64,000 bases of DNA from Polaribacter sp. Q13 (GCF_016858305.2 NZ_CP074436.1:2748001-2812000), one strand, 5' to 3'. Positions 44,853 through 54,159 are shown, counted from the first letter of the stretch. A program made the numbers and translations. The notes: generated from the sequence alone by a model not told the origin.

Positions 44853-46178
44853 CTAAAATTTATATTTAACACCAGAGTAAGCACCCAAATTAAAAGGGGA
44901 AAAACCATTAGAATCTTTACTAAAAGTATTTAACTGAGCTTTAAACATGGGGCTTAAATTTAAAGACCATTTTTTATTTAAAGAATAATTAAAATCGAAT
45001 CCTAAATTTCCACTAAAATTAATGTGGTTTAAATTATTGGCCTTTCCAGATTTAGACATAAACTGAGTATTAAAATTTACTTCATTTTTGTTTAAAAATA
45101 AAGAACTAAACCCAGCAACTACTTGTGCATTAAATTTTTTAGTGCCTAATAAATTATATTTTATTTCTATTGGAATTTCTATATATCCATATTTCTGACT
45201 TAAATCTCCATCTAAATAAGCTCTAGTTAAATATGAATTATTATCAGAACTCAAGCTTTGAACATCCGCTTTATTAAAAGAAAAAGAACCTCCACTATTA
45301 AATGCAATAGGTGAAGAATTTGAAGCAATTGAAGAAACAGCAGTTACTTGATTATTTACAAAAACCATTTCTTGTAAATGAACACCAGATCGAACACTCC
45401 ATTTTTTATTAATTTGATATCCTACTTGAAAACCATAAGAAAATGAACTTTTACCTTTTGTTGTATTGGCCAAACTCTTATTTACAGGAGAAGAGTTAGA
45501 AAATGAACTTGAGTTTAATACAGCAAAAACAGGTGCAACAGACCATCTATTTCCTGATGGTTTTACAGAAAAAATACTATCCTTTTTTTCTATAAATTTA
45601 TTTAAATCAATTTTATGTTTACTAGATTTTTTTTCTTTATCAGCAACTCTATTCTTAACAACCTTACCTTTTCTATCTAAAGAAATAGACTTATTACTAA
45701 TATTATTTTCTGAAAAAATTACTGCTTTTTTAATTAAATTATCAGCTATAGAAGTTTTCTTTATAGCTTTTTTTATGCTAACTAATCTTTGTTCATTAAC
45801 CTTTTTTTGATCCGTATTCTTTCTATTATTAATTGTTTTTTTAATTGCAAAAAGGTTTTTCCTTTCATTTATATCCTTTTTAATTAGGGCATCCATTTTA
45901 GGTTTTTCAATAATTTTTATTTCATTTTCAGGAATTTCTGTAATTATAATATTAGAATCTGTATTTATAAAATCGGTTTCTTTAGTAGAAAAAGGGAATA
46001 AAAACATTCCTAAAAGTAACATTGCAGCTATTCCGCTTGCAAACCACCAAAAAGGTAATACTCTCCTCTTTTTCTTTTTAAGATTAGATTCTATATTGTT
46101 CCAAACCCTTTTATTTGGAGTTGCCTCCAAATTTTCTAGTTGTTCTTGAAACAGCTTATCTAAATTCTTATAATCCAT
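44853..46178 (-). CDS. Sigma-linked membrane protein with C-terminal beta-barrel
   Basis: 441 residues. N-terminal DYKNLDKLFQEQLENLEATPNKRVWNNIESNLKKKKRR is a cytoplasmic helix pair, then one membrane segment (FWWFASGIAAMLLLGMFLF, about 43-61), a long charged disordered linker, and a C-terminal eight-strand-like barrel (from about 215, GYQINKKWSVRSGVHLQE to FNLGAYSGVKYKF). It overlaps the sigma factor stop by 11 bases. In Bacteroidetes such proteins sit beside sigma factors and may act as a membrane sensor or anti-sigma; that role is inferred. Confidence 0.8.
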   Translation of the reverse strand: MDYKNLDKLFQEQLENLEATPNKRVWNNIESNLKKKKRRVLPFWWFASGIAAMLLLGMFLFPFSTKETDFINTDSNIIITEIPENEIKIIEKPKMDALIKKDINERKNLFAIKKTINNRKNTDQKKVNEQRLVSIKKAIKKTSIADNLIKKAVIFSENNISNKSISLDRKGKVVKNRVADKEKKSSKHKIDLNKFIEKKDSIFSVKPSGNRWSVAPVFAVLNSSSFSNSSPVNKSLANTTKGKSSFSYGFQVGYQINKKWSVRSGVHLQEMVFVNNQVTAVSSIASNSSPIAFNSGGSFSFNKADVQSLSSDNNSYLTRAYLDGDLSQKYGYIEIPIEIKYNLLGTKKFNAQVVAGFSSLFLNKNEVNFNTQFMSKSGKANNLNHINFSGNLGFDFNYSLNKKWSLNLSPMFKAQLNTFSKDSNGFSPFNLGAYSGVKYKF

Positions 46179-46734
46179 TAATTAGTCTTTTTGAACTATT
46201 CTTTTGATAGTTTTCTAATTCTTTTTTCAAAATTTTTCTTGCTCTAGACAAATTAGATTTTGAAGTTCCCACAGAAATCAATAACATTTCTGCAATTTCT
46301 TTATGCGAATAATTATCTAAAACATATAAATTAAAAACCAATCTATATCTGTCTGGTAACTGCTGAATAAAACCTAACAAAACATCTACATTAAAAACAG
46401 CGTTTTCTAAATTGAGTTCTTCAATCTCAACTTCATTAGAAATTTCTTCTACAATTTGTAAAGGCGATTTCTCTCTGTATTTTTGTAAAGCTGTATTTAT
46501 AGTGATTCGTTTTAACCATCCTTCAAAAGAACCTTTATTTTTATATTGCTCAATTTTCTGAAAAATCGTGATAAAACTATCTTGTAAATTATCTTCTGCG
46601 TCTTGATAATTACGCGAATATTTTAAACAAACAGCAAATAGCTTATCAGAAAAAAGCTGATAAACCTGAGATTGCGCTGCTATTTTTTGTTTGCAGCATT
46701 CCTTTATGAGTTCTTCTAGTTTGATGGCTCTAAT
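46168..46734 (-). CDS. RNA polymerase sigma-70 factor (ECF type) with no standard start codon
   Basis: Directs transcription of a target regulon. Reading the frame up to the upstream stop gives 188 residues: IRAIKLEELIKECCKQKIAAQSQVYQLFS..CLKYSRNYQDAEDNLQDSFITIFQ (sigma region 2), then FEGWLKRITINTALQKYR, and region 4 LPDRYRLVFNLYVLDNYSHKEIAEMLLISVGTSKSNLSRARKIL. No ATG, GTG or TTG lies before the conserved core; candidates are ATT 46734, ATC 46725 or ATA 46707. ATT is favoured because it overlaps the stop of the preceding gene (ATTAG junction). A sequencing error is the alternative. The ATG at 46380 would remove region 2. Confidence 0.82.
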   Translation of the reverse strand: MRAIKLEELIKECCKQKIAAQSQVYQLFSDKLFAVCLKYSRNYQDAEDNLQDSFITIFQKIEQYKNKGSFEGWLKRITINTALQKYREKSPLQIVEEISNEVEIEELNLENAVFNVDVLLGFIQQLPDRYRLVFNLYVLDNYSHKEIAEMLLISVGTSKSNLSRARKILKKELENYQKNSSKRLINGL

Positions 46735-47137
46735 TTACAGGAACTATCACTTCCTCAAAAATATTTTCTCCAATACTATCTTTTCCTTTATAGAATTTAA
46801 AAATATAATCTTCTTTTTGAGTTGCTTTAACAACAAAACTCTTTTCTTCTTGTACAATTGCTTCTGTACAAGCTAGATCAAGTTTAACTAATGCTCTAAC
46901 AGCTACAGTTCTTGTACTATCCTTAGATTCGTAAAAAACTTGATCAAAAGAATAGCAACCATTAGGTAAAGAGTACTTTACAGTAATAGTATCTTGTTCT
47001 CCAAAAGTAAAACTTGCAGGCGTTATGGCTTCATCTATCTTTAAATACTCAAACGTATAATTTGGTATATCATTATCATTGTTTAAACAAGAATAGAAAA
47101 CAAGTAAGGAAATTAAGAGTAGTGTAATTTTTTTCAT
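46730..47137 (-). CDS. Hypothetical lipoprotein upstream of the sigma factor
   Basis: 135 residues, not recognised. Lipobox FYSC (Cys 17); two further Cys in NGCYSF and DLACTEA may form a disulfide. A single beta-rich domain. Its TAG stop (46732-46730) shares bases with the proposed sigma ATT start, so the two are coupled. Confidence 0.8.
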   Translation of the reverse strand: MKKITLLLISLLVFYSCLNNDNDIPNYTFEYLKIDEAITPASFTFGEQDTITVKYSLPNGCYSFDQVFYESKDSTRTVAVRALVKLDLACTEAIVQEEKSFVVKATQKEDYIFKFYKGKDSIGENIFEEVIVPVN

Positions 47138-47155
47138 TTTATATGTATTAATTTA

Positions 47156-47881
47156 TTAATATGTAAATACCGGAAACCCATTCTGACATTCAACAGAAAT
47201 TGGAGCACTTGGTATTGAACAATCAGAAACAACTCCATATTTAAAGTTAAAATCTTTTTCTGCTTGTGTATACGTTTCTATTTTTTGTAAAAAAGAAACC
47301 GTATCAATTGATGATGAATACGCTATAAAACCTTGAGGTCCTCCACAAGCTTTTGCCCCATATTCTGTGATTAGCCAATCAGCTGCGTTTGAGCAAGAAA
47401 CACTATAAGATAAATTCTGAATTTCATTAAACAAATCCATTAGATTTCTATGATCTATTTCTTGTGCTACTGCTATATGTTCTAAAACTAGTTCAGTTTC
47501 TGATATCTCAAGTATTTGATAATTATACCATAAAACAGGTTCAGCACCAAACTGATTTGTTATATTAATATCATAAATTTTTAAGTTATTGCTATTTAAT
47601 TCCCAAGTTCCTTGCCTGTCAAAAAAAGTTAAAGGAGGTGTACCACAAAAACCTGAAGTTCTTTCTGTAACGAAATTAGCCTTCTGGTCTTTGATAAATG
47701 AAAAACCGTAAGAATCAGTAGGCAAAGAGTTTGTTCTTGTAAAGGTTATGGTTTCTCCATCATAAATTGGTGCTACCCAAAACCCTATTAATAAATTATC
47801 TGATTCTATAATTGTTTCATTATTTTCACAAGAAAATAATACAGTTGCACAAAATAAAATAAATATATTTTTAAAATTCAT
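47156..47881 (-). CDS. Lipoprotein with lipocalin-like N-terminal domain
   Basis: 241 residues from the internal ATG (MNFKNIFILFCATVLFSC, Cys 18), which starts at the signal peptide; the frame from 47926 only adds a basic extension. The part LLIGFWVAPIYDGETITFTR..WELNSNNLKIYDI..YQILEISETELVLE looks like a lipocalin-like domain. Its tail has several Cys (SCSNAADW, KACGGPQGF, SDCSIPSAP). Function unknown. Confidence 0.75.
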   Translation of the reverse strand: MNFKNIFILFCATVLFSCENNETIIESDNLLIGFWVAPIYDGETITFTRTNSLPTDSYGFSFIKDQKANFVTERTSGFCGTPPLTFFDRQGTWELNSNNLKIYDINITNQFGAEPVLWYNYQILEISETELVLEHIAVAQEIDHRNLMDLFNEIQNLSYSVSCSNAADWLITEYGAKACGGPQGFIAYSSSIDTVSFLQKIETYTQAEKDFNFKYGVVSDCSIPSAPISVECQNGFPVFTY

Positions 47882-47894
47882 TATTTTTAAATTT

Positions 47895-48242
47895 TTAGTT
47901 TGGTAAATTTTCTGATGTTTTTTCAATTTTTGAAATCACCTTAATTAAGGTAGTTTTTATAGATGATGCATCTTGTAGTGAATTTTCTATTTCTTCTTCT
48001 GATATTAAAATTTCAAATTCAAAACCTTCTTCATAATTAAAACCAATTATTGAGTCATAAAAATATTCCCAGTTTTGTTTATCTACTTCTCTTATTAACA
48101 AACATTTTTGAGGATCAACACCAACACAATCCACTTTTGTAGATGCAATAATTAATGTTTTATAATTTAAATCATCATCATTATTATGTTCACAAGAAAT
48201 AATTGTAAAAAATAAGAGTAAAAAAAATGCTTTTAACTTCAT
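47895..48242 (-). CDS. DUF4377 lipoprotein
   Basis: 115 residues, lipobox IISC (Cys 17). The text IIASTKVDCVGVDPQKCLLIRE..WEYFYDSIIGFNYEEGFEFEI is the DUF4377 domain with its conserved Cys pair, often fused to HslJ-type proteins. It begins the minus-strand block of lipoproteins and sigma factor; spacing to the next gene start at 47881 is 13 bases. Confidence 0.83.
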   Translation of the reverse strand: MKLKAFFLLLFFTIISCEHNNDDDLNYKTLIIASTKVDCVGVDPQKCLLIREVDKQNWEYFYDSIIGFNYEEGFEFEILISEEEIENSLQDASSIKTTLIKVISKIEKTSENLPN

Positions 48243-48301
48243 AAAAAGGGTTCTTTTCTTACAAGATGCAGAAATTTTAAAAAGGTTGCGTTAAATAATT
48301 C

Positions 48302-48309
48302 TATTTTTG
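48302..48309 (+). promoter_or_regulatory. -7 element TATTTTTG in front of the LuxE-like gene
   Basis: Matches TAnnTTTG; lies about 110 bases before ATG 48419, so the leader would be long. The -33 spacing is poor. Confidence 0.4.
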
Positions 48310-48418
48310 CAGAACAAAGATTTTGTTTAGCAAAACTCTTTGTTTAGATTCCCTTTTTCAAGGGAATGATAATTAAAGGAAAACACAACAAAATTGTTGT
48401 GAGAATTTTTTCGAGTAT

Positions 48419-49393
48419 ATGCAAAACAATATTTTTAACATCCAAAACCAAGAAGAATTTAAGCAAGTTGCTTTAGAAGTTTTTAAACATCAATTTAAAA
48501 ACAATAAAGTGTACCGATCTTTTTGCGATTTATTATACATTCATCCCTCTAGTGTTTCTAAGGTTGAAGAAATTCCGTTTTTACCTATTCAGTTTTTTAA
48601 GAGTAGAAAAGTGCTTTCTTCTTTAGAAGAAATAGAAGAAACTTTTACCAGTTCTGGTACTACAGGGAGCCTAACAAGCAAGCATTTTGTAACGGACATT
48701 AACGTGTACAAAGAAAGTTACCTAAAAGGATTTGCCCATTTTTATGGCAATATAGAAGACTACGTTGTTTTGGCTTTATTGCCTAATTATTTAGAAAGAA
48801 ATGGGTCTTCTTTGGTTTTTATGGTAGATGATTTAATAAAAAAATCTAACAACTCAGAAAGTGGGTTTTATCTGAATAATATTGAAGAATTAGCTAAAAA
48901 ATTAGTCGAATTAGACAAAAAAGGACAAAAAAAACTCTTAATTGGGGTTTCTTTTGCGTTGTTAGATTTGATAGAAATGAAACAATTCAACCTAAAAAAT
49001 ACCATTATTATGGAAACTGGTGGTATGAAAGGACGAAGAAAAGAATTGATTAGAGATGAACTGCATCAGCTTTTACAAAACGGATTTGGAGTTACAGAAA
49101 TTCACTCGGAATACGGAATGACAGAATTATTAAGTCAGGCTTATTCTAACGGAAACGGTATTTTTGACACACCGCCTTGGATGAAAATTCTTACTAGAGA
49201 TACCGAAGATGCTTTAACCATACAACAACCAGGAAAAACAGGCGGAATTAACGTGATTGATTTAGCCAATTATAATTCTTGCTCATTTATTGCCACCCAA
49301 GATTTAGGAAAAGTAGACAAAAATGGCACTTTCGAAATTATTGGTCGTTTTGATAATTCTGATATTAGAGGTTGTAATTTAATGGTGCTGTAA
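48419..49393 (+). CDS. LuxE/PaaK-like acyl-protein synthetase family
   Basis: 324 residues. Adenylating enzyme fold: TSSGTTGSLTSKHFV (ATP/phosphate loop, about 79-92), HSEYGMTELLSQAY (A5-like motif) and LGKVDKNGTFEIIGRFDNSDIRGCN. Like LuxE it activates a carboxylic or fatty acid; the fatty acid target here is unknown. Single gene ahead of mscL, same strand. Confidence 0.9.
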   Translation: MQNNIFNIQNQEEFKQVALEVFKHQFKNNKVYRSFCDLLYIHPSSVSKVEEIPFLPIQFFKSRKVLSSLEEIEETFTSSGTTGSLTSKHFVTDINVYKESYLKGFAHFYGNIEDYVVLALLPNYLERNGSSLVFMVDDLIKKSNNSESGFYLNNIEELAKKLVELDKKGQKKLLIGVSFALLDLIEMKQFNLKNTIIMETGGMKGRRKELIRDELHQLLQNGFGVTEIHSEYGMTELLSQAYSNGNGIFDTPPWMKILTRDTEDALTIQQPGKTGGINVIDLANYNSCSFIATQDLGKVDKNGTFEIIGRFDNSDIRGCNLMVL

Positions 49394-49404
49394 AACTATA
49401 AGTT

Positions 49405-49872
49405 ATGAAATTTAAATTATTAGAAGAATTTAAAGAGTTTGCCGTAAAAGGTAACATGATAGACATTGCTATTGGTGTTATTATTGGCGCGGCTTTTAAT
49501 AAAGTAGTTAGCACATTGGTTAAAGAAGTTTTAATGCCTCCATTGGCTTTTATGACCGATGGCACAAAGTGGGAAAACAAGAAAATTATTCTAAGAGAAG
49601 CGGTACTTATTAAAGATAAAATTTCGGTTGATGAAATTGCTATTGGTTATGGTAAATTGTTTGAAGCTGGAATAGATTTTTTAATTATAGCTTTTACTGT
49701 TTTTGTAATTGTAAAAGCAATGAATTCTATGAAAAAGAAAGCAGACGATCCTAAAAATAAAGCTGTTGTAACTCCTAAAAACATTGAGTTGATGAACAAA
49801 ACCAATGAGCTTTTAGAAAAACAAAATGAGTATTTAATGAAGGTTTTATCAGAAAAAAATAATGAAATATAG
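49405..49872 (+). CDS. mscL: Large-conductance mechanosensitive channel
   Basis: 155 residues. Emergency release of solutes upon osmotic downshock. Seen: EFAVKGNMIDIAIGVIIGAAFNKVVSTLVKEVLMPPL for helix 1, helix 2 FEAGIDFLIIAFTVFVIVKAMN and the charged C-terminal bundle. Starts 12 bases after the LuxE-like gene. Confidence 0.97.
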   Translation: MKFKLLEEFKEFAVKGNMIDIAIGVIIGAAFNKVVSTLVKEVLMPPLAFMTDGTKWENKKIILREAVLIKDKISVDEIAIGYGKLFEAGIDFLIIAFTVFVIVKAMNSMKKKADDPKNKAVVTPKNIELMNKTNELLEKQNEYLMKVLSEKNNEI

Positions 49873-49937
49873 GTTTTGTAAATTTCGTTTTTAAATTACG
49901 ACTGACTTATTATCAGCTAATTAACACACAAAACGTA

Positions 49938-50861
49938 ATGAATACTAAAACAGCCCTTTTATACCTAGTTCTTTTTTCTTTTATTGGTTGCCAATCCGGA
50001 CAAACCAATACAACGCCTCAAGCAAGTGTAAAAGAAGTAAACAACCCTATTTCTGAAAACGATCAATTTAATAAGTACTGGTATTCTGGTAAGGCTGAAT
50101 TGAGTAGTTATACCTTAAAACAGGCTAGATATGGCGAAATACGAGACGGAGAAGTTGTTTTGGTTTTTGTAACGGAACCTTTTTCTTTAAGCAAGCAGGT
50201 TAAATTAGACAATCCGCAAAAAGCGGGAAATGATAACATTTCTGTGATGAAATTAAACCATGTTCGTAAATTTAATACGGGTATTTACGATTATTCTATT
50301 GTTACCTCTACCTTTACTCCTATCAATACTAAAAACCATCCTTTTACCTTAAAAGCTTCTACAAGTATACAAGAATGGTGCGGACATACTTTTACGCAAT
50401 TAAACCTTGCTGATGACACCTATAATTTTAAACAATTTTCTTATTTTGAAGCTGATGGAGACGCAGAGAAAACAATACATGCCACTTATTTAGAAGAAGC
50501 ATTATTTACTAAAATTCGTATTGCAAAAGGAGAATTACCAGAAGGAGAAATCAATTTGATTCCTTCTACGATTTACAACCGTTTTAACTATAAAAAATTG
50601 GATGTTGAGAAAGCTAATATTAGTAAAACCACATCAGAAAAAACGCTTACTTATAAAATAAAGTATCTAAGTATAAATAGAACACTTAGCATTGAGGTAG
50701 AAAAAGATTTTCCATACAAAATTTTAAGTTGGACAGAAAATGACGGAACTGGTTTAACCACAACTGCCAAACTAAAAGCGAGTAGTAATGAACCTTATTG
50801 GAAACAAAAAAAACGATCTGACCAAAGTAAAAGAAAAGCACTGAAATTAAAATACGAATAG
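49938..50861 (+). CDS. Hypothetical lipoprotein, single conserved domain
   Basis: 307 residues, lipobox FIGC (Cys 18). FNKYWYSGKAELSSYTLKQARYGEIRDGEVVLVFVTEPFS, HPFTLKASTSIQEWCGHTFTQLN, and LKIKYL. Proteins of this kind are often mislabelled septum formation inhibitor Maf; no Maf motif is present. Function unknown. Confidence 0.76.
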   Translation: MNTKTALLYLVLFSFIGCQSGQTNTTPQASVKEVNNPISENDQFNKYWYSGKAELSSYTLKQARYGEIRDGEVVLVFVTEPFSLSKQVKLDNPQKAGNDNISVMKLNHVRKFNTGIYDYSIVTSTFTPINTKNHPFTLKASTSIQEWCGHTFTQLNLADDTYNFKQFSYFEADGDAEKTIHATYLEEALFTKIRIAKGELPEGEINLIPSTIYNRFNYKKLDVEKANISKTTSEKTLTYKIKYLSINRTLSIEVEKDFPYKILSWTENDGTGLTTTAKLKASSNEPYWKQKKRSDQSKRKALKLKYE

Positions 50862-50974
50862 TTTCTTTCTAAAAAAACTCAACATTTGGTTGCTTTAAAG
50901 TTCCTTGTAATCTAAAAAGTAAATCGTTTTTACGGAAGCTATACTAAAGATAAACATCAAACTAATTAAATAGT

Positions 50975-52639
50975 TTACTCTGTAAAATATTCTAGATTTT
51001 CTTTAGCACTTTTTATCGCTAAATGAATATCTTCAACAACAAGATTGCTTTCTATACATGAGAATACTCCATTTTTTTCAAAATCTTCTCTTAATGATTT
51101 TCCAATACCAGAAATAATCACTTTTATTTTTCGTTCCTCATACGTTTTTAATATCCCTTTAATACTCTGATAACCTGTGGCATCTATTAGTGGCACATAA
51201 CGCATTCTAATAATAATAACCTTAGGCTGTAAATTTGTATTTATAATAGTTTCCTGAAAATGTTTGGCAGCCCCAAAAAATAAAGCCCCATTAATTTCAT
51301 ATAAAATAACTCCTTTAGGGATGTCTAATAATTCATCATCAAAGAGGTGTTCTCCTTTTTCAGTATTAGAAGTAAAATCTTGAATATTTACAGACTTACT
51401 CATTCGTTTCATAAACATAAAACTAGAAAGTACTATTCCTATTTCTATGGCTACGACCAAATCAAAGATAACAGTAAGAAAAAAGGTTGTTAGCAAAATT
51501 ATAATATCCATTCTATTCCCTTTTAAAATAGATTTAAATTGTCGCCATTCACTCATATTAAAAGCCACAACAATTAAAATACCTGCCAAACAAGACATTG
51601 GAATTAATTTAGCATAAGGGGCAAATAATAGCATTATTGCTAATAAAACCAATGAGTGTACAATACCTGCAATTGGAGTTCTACCACCATTTTTTACATT
51701 TGTGGCAGTTCTTGCAATAGCCCCAGTAGCCGGAATCCCTCCAAACAACGATGATACAATATTGGCGCCTCCCATAGCTATTAATTCCATATTTGAACGA
51801 TGTTTTCCTCCAATCATAGAATCTGATACTACTGCAGAAAGCAGTGACTCAATACAACCTAAGATTGCAATGGCAAATGCTGGTTGTAAAAGTGCTTGTA
51901 TGGTACTAAAACTTACGTTAGGTATATGAGGCAAACCAAACTTGTTAGGTATGGCTCCAAAATTACTTTCAATAGTATCTACAGGAATATCAAAATTTGC
52001 AACCACAAGGGTTGATATTAAAATTGCAATGATAGAGCCGGGTATTTTTTTTACTATTTTTTGAAAATAAATGGTAAGTAATATAGAACCTACTGCAATT
52101 GCAATTGCATACCAGTTAAAGTTTTGAAAGTTTTCAAAATAGACAATCCATTTATCTATAAAATCTGCAGGAACTTTTGAAATATGCAATCCAAAGAAAT
52201 CATTTACTTGAGATGAAAAAATGATTAAGGCTATTCCGCTAGTAAAACCAACAATAAGAGAGTATGGAATATATTTTAGTAAGTTTCCAAACCTTAATAA
52301 TCCCATTCCAATCATTAGAAAACCTGCCATAAAGGTAGCAATGATTAAACCATCAATTCCATGCAACTGAATAATACCATAAACAATAACAATAAATGCT
52401 CCCGTTGGCCCACCAATCTGAACTCTACTCCCTCCAAAAGTCGAGAAAAATATACCAGCTATGATGGCTGTAATAATACCTTTCTCCGGAGAAACTCCTG
52501 ATGCTATTGCAAAAGCAATTGCCAAAGGCAACGCAACAATTCCTACAATTAATCCAGACAGGATATCTTTTGTTAACGTTTCTTTTGATATCCCTTGCTT
52601 TAAAAGAGAAAATAATTTTGGTACAAATTCTTTATTCAT
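50975..52639 (-). CDS. SulP family inorganic anion transporter
   Basis: 554 residues. Uptake of sulfate, bicarbonate or another anion. Membrane domain of ten or more helices with the SulP pattern DILSGLIVGIVALPLAIAFAIASGVSPEKGIITAIIAG, GPTGAFIV, GGIPATGAIARTATNVKNGGRTPIAGI, and a cytoplasmic STAS domain from about 435 to 545 (VIIIRMRYVPLIDATGYQSIKGI). Cotranscribed downstream of DUF983 (43-base gap), divergent from the Crp/Fnr gene. Confidence 0.94.
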   Translation of the reverse strand: MNKEFVPKLFSLLKQGISKETLTKDILSGLIVGIVALPLAIAFAIASGVSPEKGIITAIIAGIFFSTFGGSRVQIGGPTGAFIVIVYGIIQLHGIDGLIIATFMAGFLMIGMGLLRFGNLLKYIPYSLIVGFTSGIALIIFSSQVNDFFGLHISKVPADFIDKWIVYFENFQNFNWYAIAIAVGSILLTIYFQKIVKKIPGSIIAILISTLVVANFDIPVDTIESNFGAIPNKFGLPHIPNVSFSTIQALLQPAFAIAILGCIESLLSAVVSDSMIGGKHRSNMELIAMGGANIVSSLFGGIPATGAIARTATNVKNGGRTPIAGIVHSLVLLAIMLLFAPYAKLIPMSCLAGILIVVAFNMSEWRQFKSILKGNRMDIIILLTTFFLTVIFDLVVAIEIGIVLSSFMFMKRMSKSVNIQDFTSNTEKGEHLFDDELLDIPKGVILYEINGALFFGAAKHFQETIINTNLQPKVIIIRMRYVPLIDATGYQSIKGILKTYEERKIKVIISGIGKSLREDFEKNGVFSCIESNLVVEDIHLAIKSAKENLEYFTE

Positions 52640-52682
52640 CTGTTTATTGATTAATTTTTTGATAAATCTGTTTTATATTTTA

Positions 52683-53057
52683 TCACTTTGCCCTATAATC
52701 GATAGTAATATTTAGTAAAATAGCCCTTGCAGCCCGCATTAATGGTATTTGTAGCATAAAGCTAGAAAGTACGAGTAATGGATACAAATATTTAAAAAAG
52801 CTATGAATACTATTTAATGAAAACCCCAATACTACCAATGGTATAAATGTTATCAGCACAATAGGATAACTGATCCATAATGCAGCGGAATAGAAACCTG
52901 GTTCAATCTTAAAATCTTGTTTACAATGAGCGCATTTATCTGGCATTTCTAAGATTTCTGTAAACACAAAAAACCCTGGGTTTTTAAATAAATTTCCTAT
53001 TTGGCAGCGTGGACATTTTAAATTTAAAATGCTATACAGCTTTGTTCCTTTTCTCAT
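52683..53057 (-). CDS. DUF983 family membrane protein
   Basis: 124 residues. Two cysteine pairs, CPRC near the N terminus (about 14-17) and CAHC (about 42-45), look like a zinc ribbon; two or more hydrophobic segments follow (about 58-83 and 90-108). DUF983 function is unknown; the gene is often near cytochrome oxidase genes, but here is next to SulP. Confidence 0.9.
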   Translation of the reverse strand: MRKGTKLYSILNLKCPRCQIGNLFKNPGFFVFTEILEMPDKCAHCKQDFKIEPGFYSAALWISYPIVLITFIPLVVLGFSLNSIHSFFKYLYPLLVLSSFMLQIPLMRAARAILLNITIDYRAK

Positions 53058-53243
53058 AAAACAGTTAGTAACTTAGATTGTACATGTAATCTACAATTGC
53101 TTATTTCTAATTTTATATTTCTTGCAATACCTAATTCAAATACTTTTTCTAGTACTAAAACAATTTCTAATGAAATAATACTGCTTTCATTCTTAAATTA
53201 ATTGAAATCGAACGCAAATGTACAATAAATGTTATTTATATTT

Positions 53244-53257
53244 ATAACAAATGTTAT
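53244..53257. promoter_or_regulatory. Putative Crp/Fnr-type palindrome ATAAC-N4-GTTAT
   Basis: ATAACAAATGTTAT lies 25 bases before the crp start and just upstream of its -7 box. A second, overlapping inverted pair GTTAT-N8-ATAAC spans 53231-53248. The TAAC-N4-GTTA shape resembles Crp/Fnr-family sites, so autoregulation is plausible; in AT-rich DNA chance is possible. Confidence 0.45.
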
Positions 53258-53269
53258 GTTTTAATACTA

Positions 53270-53277
53270 TATATTTG
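53270..53277 (+). promoter_or_regulatory. -7 element TATATTTG of the Crp/Fnr gene
   Basis: TATATTTG matches TAnnTTTG and ends only four bases before ATG 53282, so a leaderless or nearly leaderless mRNA is implied. No TTG -33 box is present at the normal spacing. Confidence 0.55.
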
Positions 53278-53281
53278 ACTT

Positions 53282-53977
53282 ATGAAAAACTTTTATTCAC
53301 AATTTGATTTTCAAAGTGATCTACTTTTTGAAGCATTAACTTCTAATGAAAAAAAATTAGTAAACAATGCAATGGAGCTATTATTTATAAAAAAAGGAAG
53401 TCATCTCTTTTATGAAGACGGAGTGCCCACGGGCATTTTTCAAATTAAGAAAGGAAAAGCGAAAAAAATTAAACGCAGTTTTTCTGGTTCAGATCAAATT
53501 TTTTATATCTACACAACGGGTGCTGTATTAGGCTATCATGCCTTATTTGGTGAAGAACGTTATCAAGATTCTTGCGAAGCATTAGAAGATTTGGAAGTAA
53601 ATTTTATAGCTAAAGATGTTTTTTTTCAATTATTACAAGATATACCTGCGTTGCAACAAACTTTTATAAAAAACATTGGTCATGAGTTTGGGGTACTTGC
53701 CAATATTATTGCTGTACTAGCCCAAAAAAATCAAAATGCTCGTTTGGGTATTAATTTACTTATTTTAGAAAATCGTTTTCAAAAACATTATAAATCGGGT
53801 GGTATTGATTTAACACGAGAAGATTTAGCGAATATTATTGGCACTTCTCCCGAAAGTTTAGGAAGAAGTCTTAAACAGTTTAAGGAAGAAGGAATTATTA
53901 AAATTGATAAAAGAGTTATTTATATAAAAAGTAAAGAACAAATATTTAAATTATTAAATATTGATATGAACTTTTAA
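53282..53977 (+). CDS. Crp/Fnr family transcriptional regulator
   Basis: 231 residues. N-terminal cyclic-nucleotide-binding-like beta-roll (about 30-120; SHLFYEDGVPTGIFQIKKGKAKKI) and a C-terminal helix-turn-helix DLTREDLANIIGTSPESLGRSLKQFKEEGIIKI. There is no cysteine cluster near the N terminus, so no Fnr-type iron-sulfur sensor. Divergent from DUF983 and sulP; it may regulate them. Confidence 0.92.
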   Translation: MKNFYSQFDFQSDLLFEALTSNEKKLVNNAMELLFIKKGSHLFYEDGVPTGIFQIKKGKAKKIKRSFSGSDQIFYIYTTGAVLGYHALFGEERYQDSCEALEDLEVNFIAKDVFFQLLQDIPALQQTFIKNIGHEFGVLANIIAVLAQKNQNARLGINLLILENRFQKHYKSGGIDLTREDLANIIGTSPESLGRSLKQFKEEGIIKIDKRVIYIKSKEQIFKLLNIDMNF

Positions 53978-54159
53978 ATTAATAAATAAGTGATAAATGC
54001 CATTTGTGAAATTATTGTCGTTTGGATCCTTTTACAAACATGACTTTCTCAAAAAAAACAACTAAATTCGTTTAACTTCTGATATAAAACATTGAAACGT
54101 TGGATATCATTAGAGTTGGCAACAAGCTAAAAAAAAGACGTACGAAAACATTGACTAAA

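Noticed and set aside
49938..50861. Septum formation inhibitor Maf
   Set aside because: Lipoprotein without Maf pyrophosphatase motifs.
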